Under the pieces are notes generated by a model, which saw only the letters and a list, made by a program, of their open reading frames with translations, was not told where the DNA came from and searched no databases. Source: Bilabrum cf. latius (Eukaryota > Bigyra: Bicosoecida > Bigyra > Bicosoecida). Taken from it: 64,000 bases of DNA. The stretch covers positions 248,001 to 312,000 of the forward strand of contig OZ237768.1 in NCBI GenBank assembly GCA_965178125.1, in the 5' to 3' direction. The position numbers and the translations under genes are program-made. Positions 52,101 to 62,040 of the stretch are shown here, piece by piece; the stretch's first letter is position 1; every line of letters begins with the position of its first letter.

Positions 52101-55100
52101 GCATCGCACTGGGCGAAATTGCCACATCGCACCGCAAAGGGATCACTGCACCTTGAGCCCCTGACACGATCTGTGCGGTAGACTCACTGCTGGCAATGCT
52201 GACGTGCACCGCTGGGATTGCGTCCACAAGTACCAAGTCTTCACAAGCGAGATCGGCACCAATGAAAAACTAAGCCCAAATAGATCTGCTGTGTATGGCA
52301 AGTGGGATGTCGCATAGGTACCGAGGGCCGTTCCACGTTCCATGGCACTCCAGTCCGTTCATCAATGCGAGCACATCAGGAACCTGATCATTCAACAACA
52401 CTTCGAACTCGAAGGCAACACTGCTATTTGACCGAGTCAATGGCTCAATCTGCTTGCATACGGGTCTATCCAATACGTGAAGAGTATCAACAGCGGTATT
52501 GCGACCTAGTACGGTGACCCAGAGTTCATATGTACCAGGTGGCACGCGTTCGAAGTTGACAGAATCTCCGAAGATCCTGGCGGCAACTGCCTCAGCCTTG
52601 CCATTCAGGTACAGCTACGCCGCCTCCAACTACCATTCGCTATCGTCTTCGCTAACTCTGTCGTCGGAAACCTAGACCCAAAAACTCGGGGAGTGCACCA
52701 CATGTGTTGACAGCGACAGACCCAACAGTTGGAGCGTGGACCCATCGCCATATTTGCTCGCCTTAGCTGATGCTGATTCCTTGCTGCGACCTAATGGAAT
52801 GCTGACAGAAACACCACTCTATCCAAACAGCCGTATCGAAGATGCTGACTCGTGGGCTAGGTCAGCCTGAAATGGGCAAACTAGCGTCTTTTCGGAGAGT
52901 TGAGCCAGCTGCCACTGGCTCTGCCCCACCATGCACCTCCATGGCCCCGCCCCCGCTACATCATCAGTGCGATCATCGAATACAATGATGGCATCGGATG
53001 CTTCTTGACCTGCTGCAGCTAGAGACTGTACGACGTAAGCGTTCTGCAGGATTGCACCAGGAATGTCAACGAGCAGAGTCACAGAAGCATTCAAATTTCC
53101 GGTTCTGTCTGGGCTACATTCCAGTTGTATCGCCATGGATCCTTGTAGCAACAACTAGCCAAAGTCACAAACGAAAATTTCGGGTGATAGAATCTCCGCT
53201 GCCACTTGCATCATCTCTGCGATGCACGCGCACCGGAACAGGCTAGTTGAGGAAGACAGCAGCACCGCAACTCCACGAGGATCAGGGCCGTCCCACAGTA
53301 TGCGGCTGCCAAGAATATCAATCGGAGCACTCGAATTGGAGCTATTGAAGTCTATCTCCTAACCACCCTCGTGCACTATTGTCTCATCTGCCTAAAGAGA
53401 CCATGCATTGCTGGACTAGGCAGAGCCTGTGTGCCCCGCCTTGGAGATACGAAGCCAGGCACTGTCAAACTCCTCGCCATGCAGCGAAAATGAGGCCTTA
53501 ACAACAGAGATACCGTCTTTTCTGTCTATCGCCCCGGCCACAAGCATAGCGCATGCAAGTGGATCGATCGAACAAGTCAAAGTGCTAATATTATGGAATG
53601 CGCAGCGCATTCCCAACCCCGCTACGTGTGCTGTAAGGTCTTGCTATGCCTAGGGGTCAGCACCGGCACTGCCGCCCAAATGAACATGTACTGCTGGGAA
53701 CGAATCTTGATGCTCACTGCAATTCAAATCGAGTGTCGTTGGCTGCACATGTCGAATGTGTGGCACATCGATGACACGAGACTGGGTGAGCTTTACCGGC
53801 GCAGTTATTGCTACACCACCACTGTGCGCCGCAACTGTAACGTTTGCGCTATAGATGGGCTCGCTTGAATTCCGTGAAACTGGGAACCGACACAAGAGAG
53901 AATCAGTGCTTCCAGCCATGGCAGGCCTGTTTTGGCCCGACTCATCCGTGCACACCAGCCTGAACCCAGCCTCTGCAAGTCTTCGGAGTGTCGTCTCGTT
54001 GCTCTCTCTTCCAAAAGACACAGTTTCATGGTGCTTGCTACGAGAATATGAAGCAGAGAGTTCCGTATGAGCAGCTATCCGCAGTATCTGCACAGCACCT
54101 GCTACCACTCCATCAAAAAGCAAGGTAGCCGCGCTAAGCTCCGTCGACACGGTGCCCTGGGTACATGAGCAATGAATGGAGCCCTCCCGCAAGCGGTCGC
54201 AATCGCACTCGACTTCTTGGGAGATGTTCACGCGAACCCGCACCCCATATCGCACGGCTTGCTCGATACAACGGGCTGTAGGGGATAATATGAAAGCATC
54301 ATGAGAGTCAGTCCGAGTACGAAGACCAGTAATAGGAGCCTGGAAAGGCAGCTGGAAAGCGAACACATCAGCCGAGGAAAACACGCTGGAGAGGCCTGGC
54401 CTGCCTCGTGCAGTCACCCCGCATTCGCCATGGGAGAGGCTCCACTCGGCAACGCGAGCGAGAGTATTCCTCTGCTGGCCGGTCAGCATCGACATGGCCC
54501 ACTAGCGATTATAGTCCAATCGGTTAGACGAGGTGACCGTCGAATTCTTCAGCAGCAAGTATCGGGGGAGGCTCTAGTCAAAGTGGATGAGTCGTACAGC
54601 TGCCGAATGGTGCAACACCGGTACCGTCGCATCGATGACTTCGACCGAGCCAGCTTGGTCCAAGTGAAATCGCTGGATAGCCCGGCAAGATGTAGTATTC
54701 GCCGGGAATTGCGTGCACACCCACCTTGCACTATCGGCCATTCTCGGCCTAGCAGCTGCTTGTGGCAACACATGCAGTGCCGCTGGCGTGCTCTGGATCA
54801 CAGCGGCAGAGGCAGGATCCATAGCAAGATCAATCTGCACATAGCAGCTCTCTCCAACACAGCCCCCCTCGGTTCCACCAATAACTCCGCTGGAGTATAC
54901 CGGAACTAAAATCGGAGCCGAGACTCGGCTGGCAAGCTCGCCAGTCGTGCGCCCGCCAAGCTCAACAGAAACCTCAGCTGTGAGTGGGAACGGGCCTTCG
55001 CTGTGCATGGATTGCACAACAAGCTAAACCATGCATATGAGTCGATTGTGCATGACCTCCAGCACGGGTGGAGCAGATCCAGTCAGTGACGACTGGCAAC

Positions 55101-57102
55101 GAATGGCGTCATCCCTGGCTGCTGCCTCGATCGCGCGCTCTGCCCGGGTAGAAGACACGATCCACTCTGCCGTGAGGCTGCCCACTCCATCCTTGATAAA
55201 GGTTGGATTCGCTGTTTCGTTGAGAGGAATTGGACGAGCCATTGCATTGAGCGAGCTTGCCGGAATGACCGCGTGCTGCATCGCAGATTCCAGCCGCTCA
55301 AGAACATCGACCCTCGAGCCAACGTCTCTCCGGTCACACTGCACAACTATGCTCGCCATTAGCATCGGTTCGGTGATGACCACCTCAGACACACATGTCA
55401 CAGATCGATTTGAATCTCGGCCCACCCCGCATCCAGACACAGCCGCGACCGGCGAGTAGTCATCTGCAGGCCACGACACGAGGCACAGGTTCTGTCGCGA
55501 CTGGGCTGATGGGCCTGTAGATGCAGTCATATCCACCTGCCATCTTCCCATTCGCGATGTCACTAGCGTAGATCGTACCGCATACAGGGGAACAATTTGT
55601 GGCAAGACCCTAACAGCTGCAACAGACCCGTTGGGACTCGCGCCTTGGCCAGTGCGATCGGCCAGAGACAGGGCAGCCGCAGCGCAATCAACAACGTGCA
55701 CATCAAACGAAGCCACTGTACGCAATTGTCTAGCGGTTATGGGTGGTAAACTGCACGAAGCGTGCTCTGTTGCGTTCTCTACTCGAAGCCTAGTTGCTCC
55801 ACGTGACAGGTGCTCTGGCGTGGATCCGTTCGATTGGACGAACAGGCAGCACAAACCACCACCTGATTCTAGAGGTCCGCTAATTGCATGACCAAGGACC
55901 TCAGTCGATAATGAGATTTGGCCGTACGCCCCCCGCTCTGTAGCAATGAATGTGAACGTGCTCGGGTCAGCGAGCGCGGGTATGTCGCAGGCACCGCGCA
56001 GCTCCAGCTCAGCCTGGCTTCCCGCCTGATCAATGAGCTCCAGCCGTTCTCCTGCTAGCGAAGCCCGGGCAGACAAGTGACAAGTTATCCTCCTGTAAGT
56101 GGAATCCACAAAGGGCTTTGTAGAATGAATGACCTTTCCTGCTCGATCCAGAACGAAGCAGCCAAGTTCATTCGCAGCAGGAATAGATAGTGTCTCTTCA
56201 GCAGTGACCACGATACTTCCTGGCAATCCAGCGGTGCATACGCTTCTATCCCGGTCGAGCTAAATCCCACCAATTGGGTTGTACAGAGACACGTGCAGCG
56301 CCGAGGTCCGGGTCCCATCGGGGGCTTGGACCCACAGGGTAGCCGACGTGCCGTTGCAGCTGCGGGCTAGGATTTCGCACTCCCCTGCTCCCTCGGACAG
56401 CAAGCGTACAGGAACCTGTACACGATCTGTGCTGGACGAGCACCTATCCTACTAGAACACGCAATACAACTCGAGCGGACCCTAGCTTCGAGAAAGCCGC
56501 TGCGGCAGGCCACGAAGCCTCACGGTGCCAACCGCATTTCGCGGCAGGAAGAGGCTGCCGGCCGCATCAACAGTCGATTGTAGGGAGGCGGAGGACTGGG
56601 TGCCAATGCCAGTGGTTCGTAGCACTACTTCCTTGTACCCAGGGTTGAATACGGCCAGGTTCAATCTCTTTGGCGCTCGATCGCCATCGTGTCCCCAATT
56701 CTGCTAGGCCCGCGCCTTTCGCAGAGCACGCTGCACATCCCTGGTAGAACCAGTTTTCCGAAGAAGCTGGTTCCCCGGCAATTGTATGTGACCACTATCA
56801 GATAGTGATAAACCTGCGCTGGACTGTGAGCTAGCTTCGCTGCCCTCAAATCGAGGTCCAGTCGATAGCACTGCCTCAACTGCCTCCAAATAGTCCACAT
56901 CAGAAATCGTCAACCGCCCCAGGTCAAACCTGCGTTAATAAAGTAAATTCCACTAGCAGCGTAGCGTATGATGCAGTATTGGATGATGCGAGGGAAGGGA
57001 GCACGGCATGTTGCTCGCTCCTCACTGCGTTGGGCCGGAAGCGTGAGCCAGCATAATCATAGCACTAGCCAGCACGCACGCTGACATATCACTGTACTTC
57101 AT
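22147..57102 (-). CDS. Giant (about 11,600-residue) IPT/TIG-like, Cys-rich, multipass membrane protein
   Basis: Exon 1 (57026-57102) encodes a signal peptide (MKYSDMSACVLASAMIMLAH). A 96-nt GTGAGG...CGCAG intron leads to one exon, 56929 to TGA 22147, open for 34.8 kb and broken only by more than 100 TAGs. I checked the joins in frame and found no TGA or TAA. Residues about 30-8,600 are beta-rich, N-glycosylation-rich repeats, several clearly IPT/TIG-like (for example 43300-44050: SVSPRLASVRGGTQLRVAGSG; also 31700-32350). Residues about 8,670-9,600 are GCC2/GCC3 Cys-rich repeats (CPPGSFCPE, CPAGFVCP). Nine or more hydrophobic helices occur at 25850-24150. A cytosolic tail follows with a CSRCKC...LCKRC pair (possible zinc site, 23650-23450) and a C-terminal coiled coil. 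This suggests a surface adhesin or receptor; function unproven. Its start lies 173 bp from the divergent DRC10-like gene. Confidence 0.8.
24150..25860 (-). other. Multipass transmembrane region within the giant protein
   Basis: About residues 10,380-10,950. At least nine long hydrophobic stretches are seen, for example VYVLLFIIIGGLQVGIGALI, GALYASVPAMMGLGFVLIW, HMLLISLTLVTILLTILEF, VFYTVFTLLIIPAQLAMDM, AWGILFIMLGVTIMI and MFGFIFIVMWLLGVLLRW. An acidic loop separates the third and fourth. It places the repeat region outside and the CxxC/coiled-coil tail inside the cell. I do not recognise a channel or GPCR signature. Confidence 0.75.
28111..31026 (-). other. GCC2/GCC3 cysteine-rich repeat block within the giant protein
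   Basis: Roughly residues 8,660-9,630 of the giant protein. Repeats of about 40-60 residues with the signature C-P-x-G-x-x-C-x-x-G are visible (CPAGVYCPPGTTS, CPRGYVCPGFG, CPLGFVCSED, CPPGFYCNNG, CPKGFYCPLG, CPAGYYAP). The family is found next to IPT or membrane modules in many protist surface proteins. TAGs inside the block fall in variable positions (CPPG-TAG-YRS, GCP-TAG-GHWS), compatible with Gln. Confidence 0.8.
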
Positions 57103-57275
57103 GGTACAAGTAAGCCTCGGTTAGATGACTACCTAAGCTATACTTGTCGTTATATGAGCCACAACATGCAAAGCGTTGCGATAGCAACGTTGCGTGCACA
57201 TTCGGCATACAAATTGCGATTTACCGAATTGCGACCAAACCACGCCACAGCAGCAGGAAAAGACAAGATTGACGG
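57103..57275. promoter_or_regulatory. Compact divergent promoter, giant gene and DRC10-like gene
   Basis: Only 173 bp separate the two start codons. The segment is AT-richer than the flanking coding DNA and should drive both genes, suggesting possible co-expression. No specific motif identified. Confidence 0.4.
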
Positions 57276-58818
57276 ATGTCTTCCTTTATTGAATCTGAAA
57301 CAGAACGAGTTGTAACTGTTTTAGATCTATGCGTCGCCCAGCTCCGGGATATTGCAATCGTTCCGTTGACAAAGCAGCTCCCGAAGTTCATAGTATCGGG
57401 TGCAGCGCCAACGGACAGCGGATCGACCGGAGACCAGGATGATTCGCCTCATTACTCCCCGCTGGAAACCGCCCTGCTTAAACAGGCCGAGTCCGAAATA
57501 ACGTTTGCCAAGAGCTTTGGCTAGGGGAAAGGCGGGCTGGCCCTGCCAGAATTGTTCGCAACCACTCGGAGGCTGTCTCGCGACATAGCAGCTGCGAGAC
57601 AGCTGAGAGAGGTAGGTGAAATTGGATCACAATCTGTAGATGGCAAGGTTCTTTCCATGATTGAGCGAAGCTCCGACCGCCGACGAGCGCGGGGTGCCGG
57701 TGCATCGACTGCGGCAGGTTCTGGCATGGTGCCCCCTGGCACAGCCCGTTCAACTGCGACTCATGGTACATCACGCCCATTTACGGCTGCTAGCACTACT
57801 TCAAAGGGGACTGGTGTGACTGGTGGTGGTGGTGGCGGTTTGCTTCCATTGGAAGGCTTGGCTGAAGCACTATCGCAGCTCCGAGTGAGATCGCAAAATG
57901 ATGATTCCGTCGAGACCACGCTACTGCAAGACTTGCGAAGAAGCTGCGTGCAAATTGTGACAGTAAATCGCCTTACATACCTTTGGTTTGTCTCTAAGAA
58001 GACCAGCTGCGCATTTATGAGACTGCCGCCCATTGTGGAACTCAACTCTTCCTATTCAATCGCAGGACGCGATGCATGCCCGGTTCATGACATCGGTGGA
58101 GCAGAAAGCGCTCCTCGAAGATTTCGAGCGGGGGCTGGACGACAAAATAAGGCAGGCAGAGGCGCACGAGCAGCTGCTCGTGGAGGAGCTCCGGAGGCAG
58201 CGTCAGAAGCGCGAGGCAGACCGCACCAAGCAGGACGACGAGGAAGCGAGGTTTAGGGCAGAGTACGACGACGCTGACACGAGGTCTAGGCAGGCCGCAC
58301 AGGCGCTTGCTTCGAGCGAGGCCGAGCAGCACCGCTCGCTGCGATCGTCACACGAGTCTCACTCGGAAGCGATCGACAGGGACCTGCAGCAGACCGAGCA
58401 AGCAGTTGCTCAGAAGCAGGCCGGCAATCTCGCCGCGGCGGAGGGCCTTCGAAAGAAACGCTTCCAGGAGACAGTGCGTATCACTGAGATTCTGGGCGAG
58501 TACGATGCTCGCATGGCCGAGATGCAGGCCGAGGACGACTTGCTCGCTGCCGAGAACCGCAGGATAGAGAGACAGATTGCGGCGCTGAGGCAGCACTTCG
58601 ATGTCGAGGACGCGAACGAAGGGGAGACCAAGCATGAGGACGGAACGGTTGGGGCTGCCATCCGACAGGAGTTCGACGATCGCGAGAGACAGGAGCTGAA
58701 TGCCTCCCTGGTGATCGCCGAGTGGGCGAGGAGGAGGCTGGACCAAAAAGCGGCCGAGCTAGCTGCCAAGAAGGGCAAGCGCAAGGGGAAGAAGGGCAAG
58801 AAGAAGAAGAAAAAGTGA
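57276..58818 (+). CDS. Dynein regulatory complex subunit 10-like (IQCD family)
   Basis: 479 residues in two exons (57276-57962, 58066-58818; phase-0 intron GTAAAT...CGCAG, 103 nt); TGA stop. DRC10 is part of the nexin-dynein linker that regulates axonemal dynein and flagellar bending. The N-terminal helix (TERVVTVLDLCVAQLRDI) corresponds to the conserved start of the family. Two coiled coils follow in exon 2, and LRKKRFQ...ILGEYDARMAEMQAE aligns with the LRKKKYK...YDTEMGEKQEE core of animal DRC10. The IQ motif near the end is degenerate (LVIAEWARRRLDQK) and is followed by a Lys/Gly-rich tail of the kind seen in animal DRC10. A Gly/Ser/Thr-rich linker (57690-57850) is lineage-specific. One TAG (near 57522) reads Gln. 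Implies a motile flagellum at some life stage. Confidence 0.75.
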
Positions 58819-58852
58819 TGCATCTTGGCAATCAAACAGTCTAGTTGGTCTG

Positions 58853-59312
58853 ATGCGTTGTCGATCTGGGTGTACCAAATATGCCCCACGGATGCAAAAA
58901 CGACCGGAGCACCGTGATGGCAACTCGGAGCTGATGACGGAGACTCTGCGGCAGGACGTGGCACCTCGAACTGGCGGCTATGCCAGCTTCGATTTTCCGG
59001 CAAGTTATCAATTCTGTACCGCAAGCTGGTATTCTGTTTGTGTCTTCGTTTGCATTTGCACACGGATGGGATAGTGCAAGGTAGCACACCGAGCATGCAC
59101 AGCAGGTACCCGTGTTCCCAATTAGCGAACCCAACGACCTGGAAGCAAGGTCGGTCGAACCTGCAGACGGGAGAGTTATGCTTGCAGCGGGTGCTTCTTC
59201 TCGCGAAGAGCGCCGTCGCGCCCGCATGATCGCTAGGGTGGAGCTGAAGCGAAGACAGTCGCTGACGCCACGAGCAAGCTCTGATGCGGCATCATTGAAA
59301 GAGCGATAGTGA
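58853..59312 (+). CDS. Small two-exon protein of unknown function
   Basis: About 120 residues. Exon 2 (59126-59312) has a convincing end: a basic helical stretch (REERRRARMIARVELKRRQ) and ASLKER-TAG-TGA, again with TAG just before the TGA stop. Exon 1 is proposed as 58853-59028 with a weak GTATTC donor and an AATTAG acceptor; phases fit but the join is tentative. It lies just downstream of the DRC10-like gene on the same strand, so a link to the flagellum is possible but only by position. Confidence 0.35.
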
Positions 59313-59537
59313 TCTTAATGTGTGTTGCAAACTGAGTGGATGTTATTCTATACATATTATATATGATGCATGTAGCATCTTGCTTGATGTACTTTGCATC
59401 AGTCGTCACCATCAAGTTGCATGTATTCGGCTGATTGGTGACATGTGCTGACGACGGCATCCAATCCCTGGCTGCTGCGCGTTCACAGGATTGCACTGAT
59501 CACGGAGGCAAAGTAGAAGTGGTTATGGCGAACCAAT

Positions 59538-62033
59538 TCACTTTCTCTTCGGCTTGTGCGATTTTCGCCCCGCCTTCGACTTGGACGAGCTCTTGCCGCT
59601 GCCCAGCTTGAGCATTGCCTGCCAGTTGCCACTCCCGAGCGCCACGGCAGCTTTTCGATGCCCCTGCTTCCGTGACTTCTTTCCTTTTTTGCTCTTCATA
59701 TCCTAACTGGACCCGTCAGAAGCTCCGGCGCTTCCTTGATCCGACTCTCGCCTGCTCCGTTTCCCGCCCGGCGCACCCTCGGCGGGACCAGGGGCACCCC
59801 GCTTGCCCCCAATCGTGCCGCCTGCAGACTCCTCTTTCTGTGAATCCTCCCTTTCCTTTGCTCGCTCTAGGGCAGCCCAATGCCTCTCGAGCGCCTTCCG
59901 CTCTTTCTTCTGCTTGATCGTCTCGTGCCGGGGAGCGAAGGCCCGCTCGATGGCTGCCTGCAGCGTGCCGCCGGGAGCACCCGCCACACTACCCGCGGCA
60001 CCTGTGCCACCCAGATTCCATTTATCCCGGGCGAGTGCGTTCTGCAGGAAGAACACGGAGGTATCACACGTCGACACCCTGTACCTCTGCCTCCTCCACT
60101 GTTGCGACCCCTCAGTGTACCCGTGCTGGGACTGCTTGAGCACGATGCTCTGCCTGAGGAACTTGGAGGCTTGGAGCGCCCCCCACCCGGGAGAATCGTC
60201 CCACCGCGGGATGATGATGCAGAAGCCCAGGGGCACCCTTGCCCCCCGGAGGCACCCCTCCATCTTCTCGGACATGGCCCGCATCACGCCCTCCACGAAC
60301 GGCGGGTTGGCCTCCAGCGACAGCCCCCTTCCCGGGGGCAGCCGCTCCAAATCCAGGTCAAAGAAACTGCCAAGGGAACCGAACCACACGTCCGTGTCGG
60401 GAAAGGCAGAGCAGAACGGCGCCCACCTGCAGTTGAGTGGGCTGGCGAAGCATTCAACGCACGCCCCTGCCCTGCTCCTGAGCACGTCAAACACTTCGCC
60501 GTGCGCCGCTGCTTGAAAGCCACCACCGCCGCCGGAGAGCGCCTCGTATCGTGCGAGCATAGCAAACAGTCTGGGCAGGAACAGCTCTGGCTGCGATGCG
60601 CCTGGACCTCTTGAGTACAGCACCCTGAGTTTCTGGTAGTGGGTCGGGTTGAGCCTCAGCTTGAGCACCGACTTGCCGGCCTTGCCACGCGAGACAAGCA
60701 GCTACGGCGGGCGGAGAGCTCGCTCTTTCTTGCCATCTTCGCCCTTACCTTCACCCTTGCCCTTGCCCTTGGTCCCGCCTAGTTCCCCTGCCGCAGAGCT
60801 GCTTCGAGACCTACCCCCCGCGCTGCCATCCTTCGTTGTTCCCTGCGCCTTTACCGCCGCATCCCATTGCTTCCACACAGCCGGGGGCACCTCTGGACCT
60901 GCGAGGCCATCCGAGCCAGCGAAAGAGTGGCTGGAGAGTGTGGTGCCTCCTGCTTTGGGGGAGCACCGGAGCACTTGCTCGGGCTCGTGCTCGCTCTCTT
61001 CAATCATCACACGGATACCGGCTTTGCTGGCGGCACGCGAAAGTACCGAGCCGTCGACGTGTGCAGCTGGGCCACCTGTTCGCCCAGCGCGTGCAGATGC
61101 GGATGATGAGGCAGAAGAAGAAGAAGAGGAGGTGATGGAGAGGCTGCTCCCCGCCGGCATGCTTGCGTTGGCCGCCGCGATCTCCCACGCATTCGCTTCT
61201 TCTGCTACTGATGGTGACGTTCCGGGCGAGGACGAAGCAGGCGCGGGAAACGGACGCTTGATTAACCCCACAGAGGAAGCATCGGCAGCCAGTGAGACGC
61301 CGTAGTCAGCAGCGCTCGCACACGTGGCTGCGGGGGCACCGGCCGACCTGCGAGATTCGCTGTACCACGCTCGAAGCGATGGACCGGCAGACCCTGGCGC
61401 GACTACTTCGGTGGGCAGTGCTGGCGGTGTGCGCCCGACGGAGCGAGCGGCTTGCTGCGTAGCTCGTGCGAGTGCCTGGGCCGCTGCTTCGGCCTTTTCA
61501 GCCGGCATACCTGCCTTCTTTGCGGCTTCCACTAATTTATCAAACGACGATATTCTCAGCGGAATCAGCGGATCTATCGGCTCCACAGCCTTTGCGACGC
61601 TCTCGATGCCGTCGGCTAGCTCGCTCTACTTGAGCAGCTACTCGAACTGCCACTGTTCAAACGCTGCAACTGGGACATCAAATCCCTTGCATAGACCATC
61701 GAAAAACTTGTGCCTCAGTGAGCGAAGTGCTAGGCACCTCCTGGACTCGACTGCAGGATCCACAACCAACGGCAACTGCTTGCCGACTGGATTTGTAGGC
61801 AAGACAGGCGCAATATCAAGGACATGTTTGGGGCCAGCGGCTTGTTCGTCCCAAATTGGTTCCATTTGATCAGCTCCGCAAACAAATCTATGGAAATGAA
61901 ATGGTTTGAGGCAAAAAAGGCCCGTCATGGAGAACTCGGTTTCACGAACGTTCCATGCGATCTGCCGAGTGTACCACTCAGTGTCCACGTGCGGCTTTGG
62001 CAGCGCGCGAGGTGCTGTCTCCGTAACGAGCAT
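59538..62033 (-). CDS. PCIF1/CAPAM-like mRNA cap-adjacent adenosine N6-methyltransferase
   Basis: 831 residues, ATG 62031-62033, TGA 59538-59540, four TAGs seen (61638, 61626, 60702, 59703). The C-terminal half has the PCIF1 core: LKLRLNPTHYQKL, DTDVWFGSLGSFFDL, then the catalytic NPPF (residues 576-579; ...LEANPPFVEGVM), followed by FCIIIPRW and a Lys/Glu tail. In metazoa this enzyme adds N6-methyl to 2'-O-methyladenosine next to the m7G cap and docks on phosphorylated RNA polymerase II through a WW domain. I see no clear WW domain here; it may be absent or in an unseen upstream exon. The linker (60720-61320) is Ser/Ala-rich and disordered. QWQFE-TAG-LLK-TAG-SELAD fits Gln at both TAGs. The start is only 7 bp from the upstream gene's stop. 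Confidence 0.8.
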
Positions 62034-62040
62034 GCATTAT

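Noticed and set aside
22147-56929. A graveyard of pseudogenes or a string of about 55 small genes on the minus strand
   Set aside because: All pieces share one frame, are separated only by TAG, and the joins fall inside coherent repeats and domains. Random decay would give TGA, TAA and frameshifts too.
59803-60614. Long plus-strand ORFs opposite the PCIF1-like core
   Set aside because: Antisense shadows of a GC-rich gene with a recognised catalytic motif on the minus strand.
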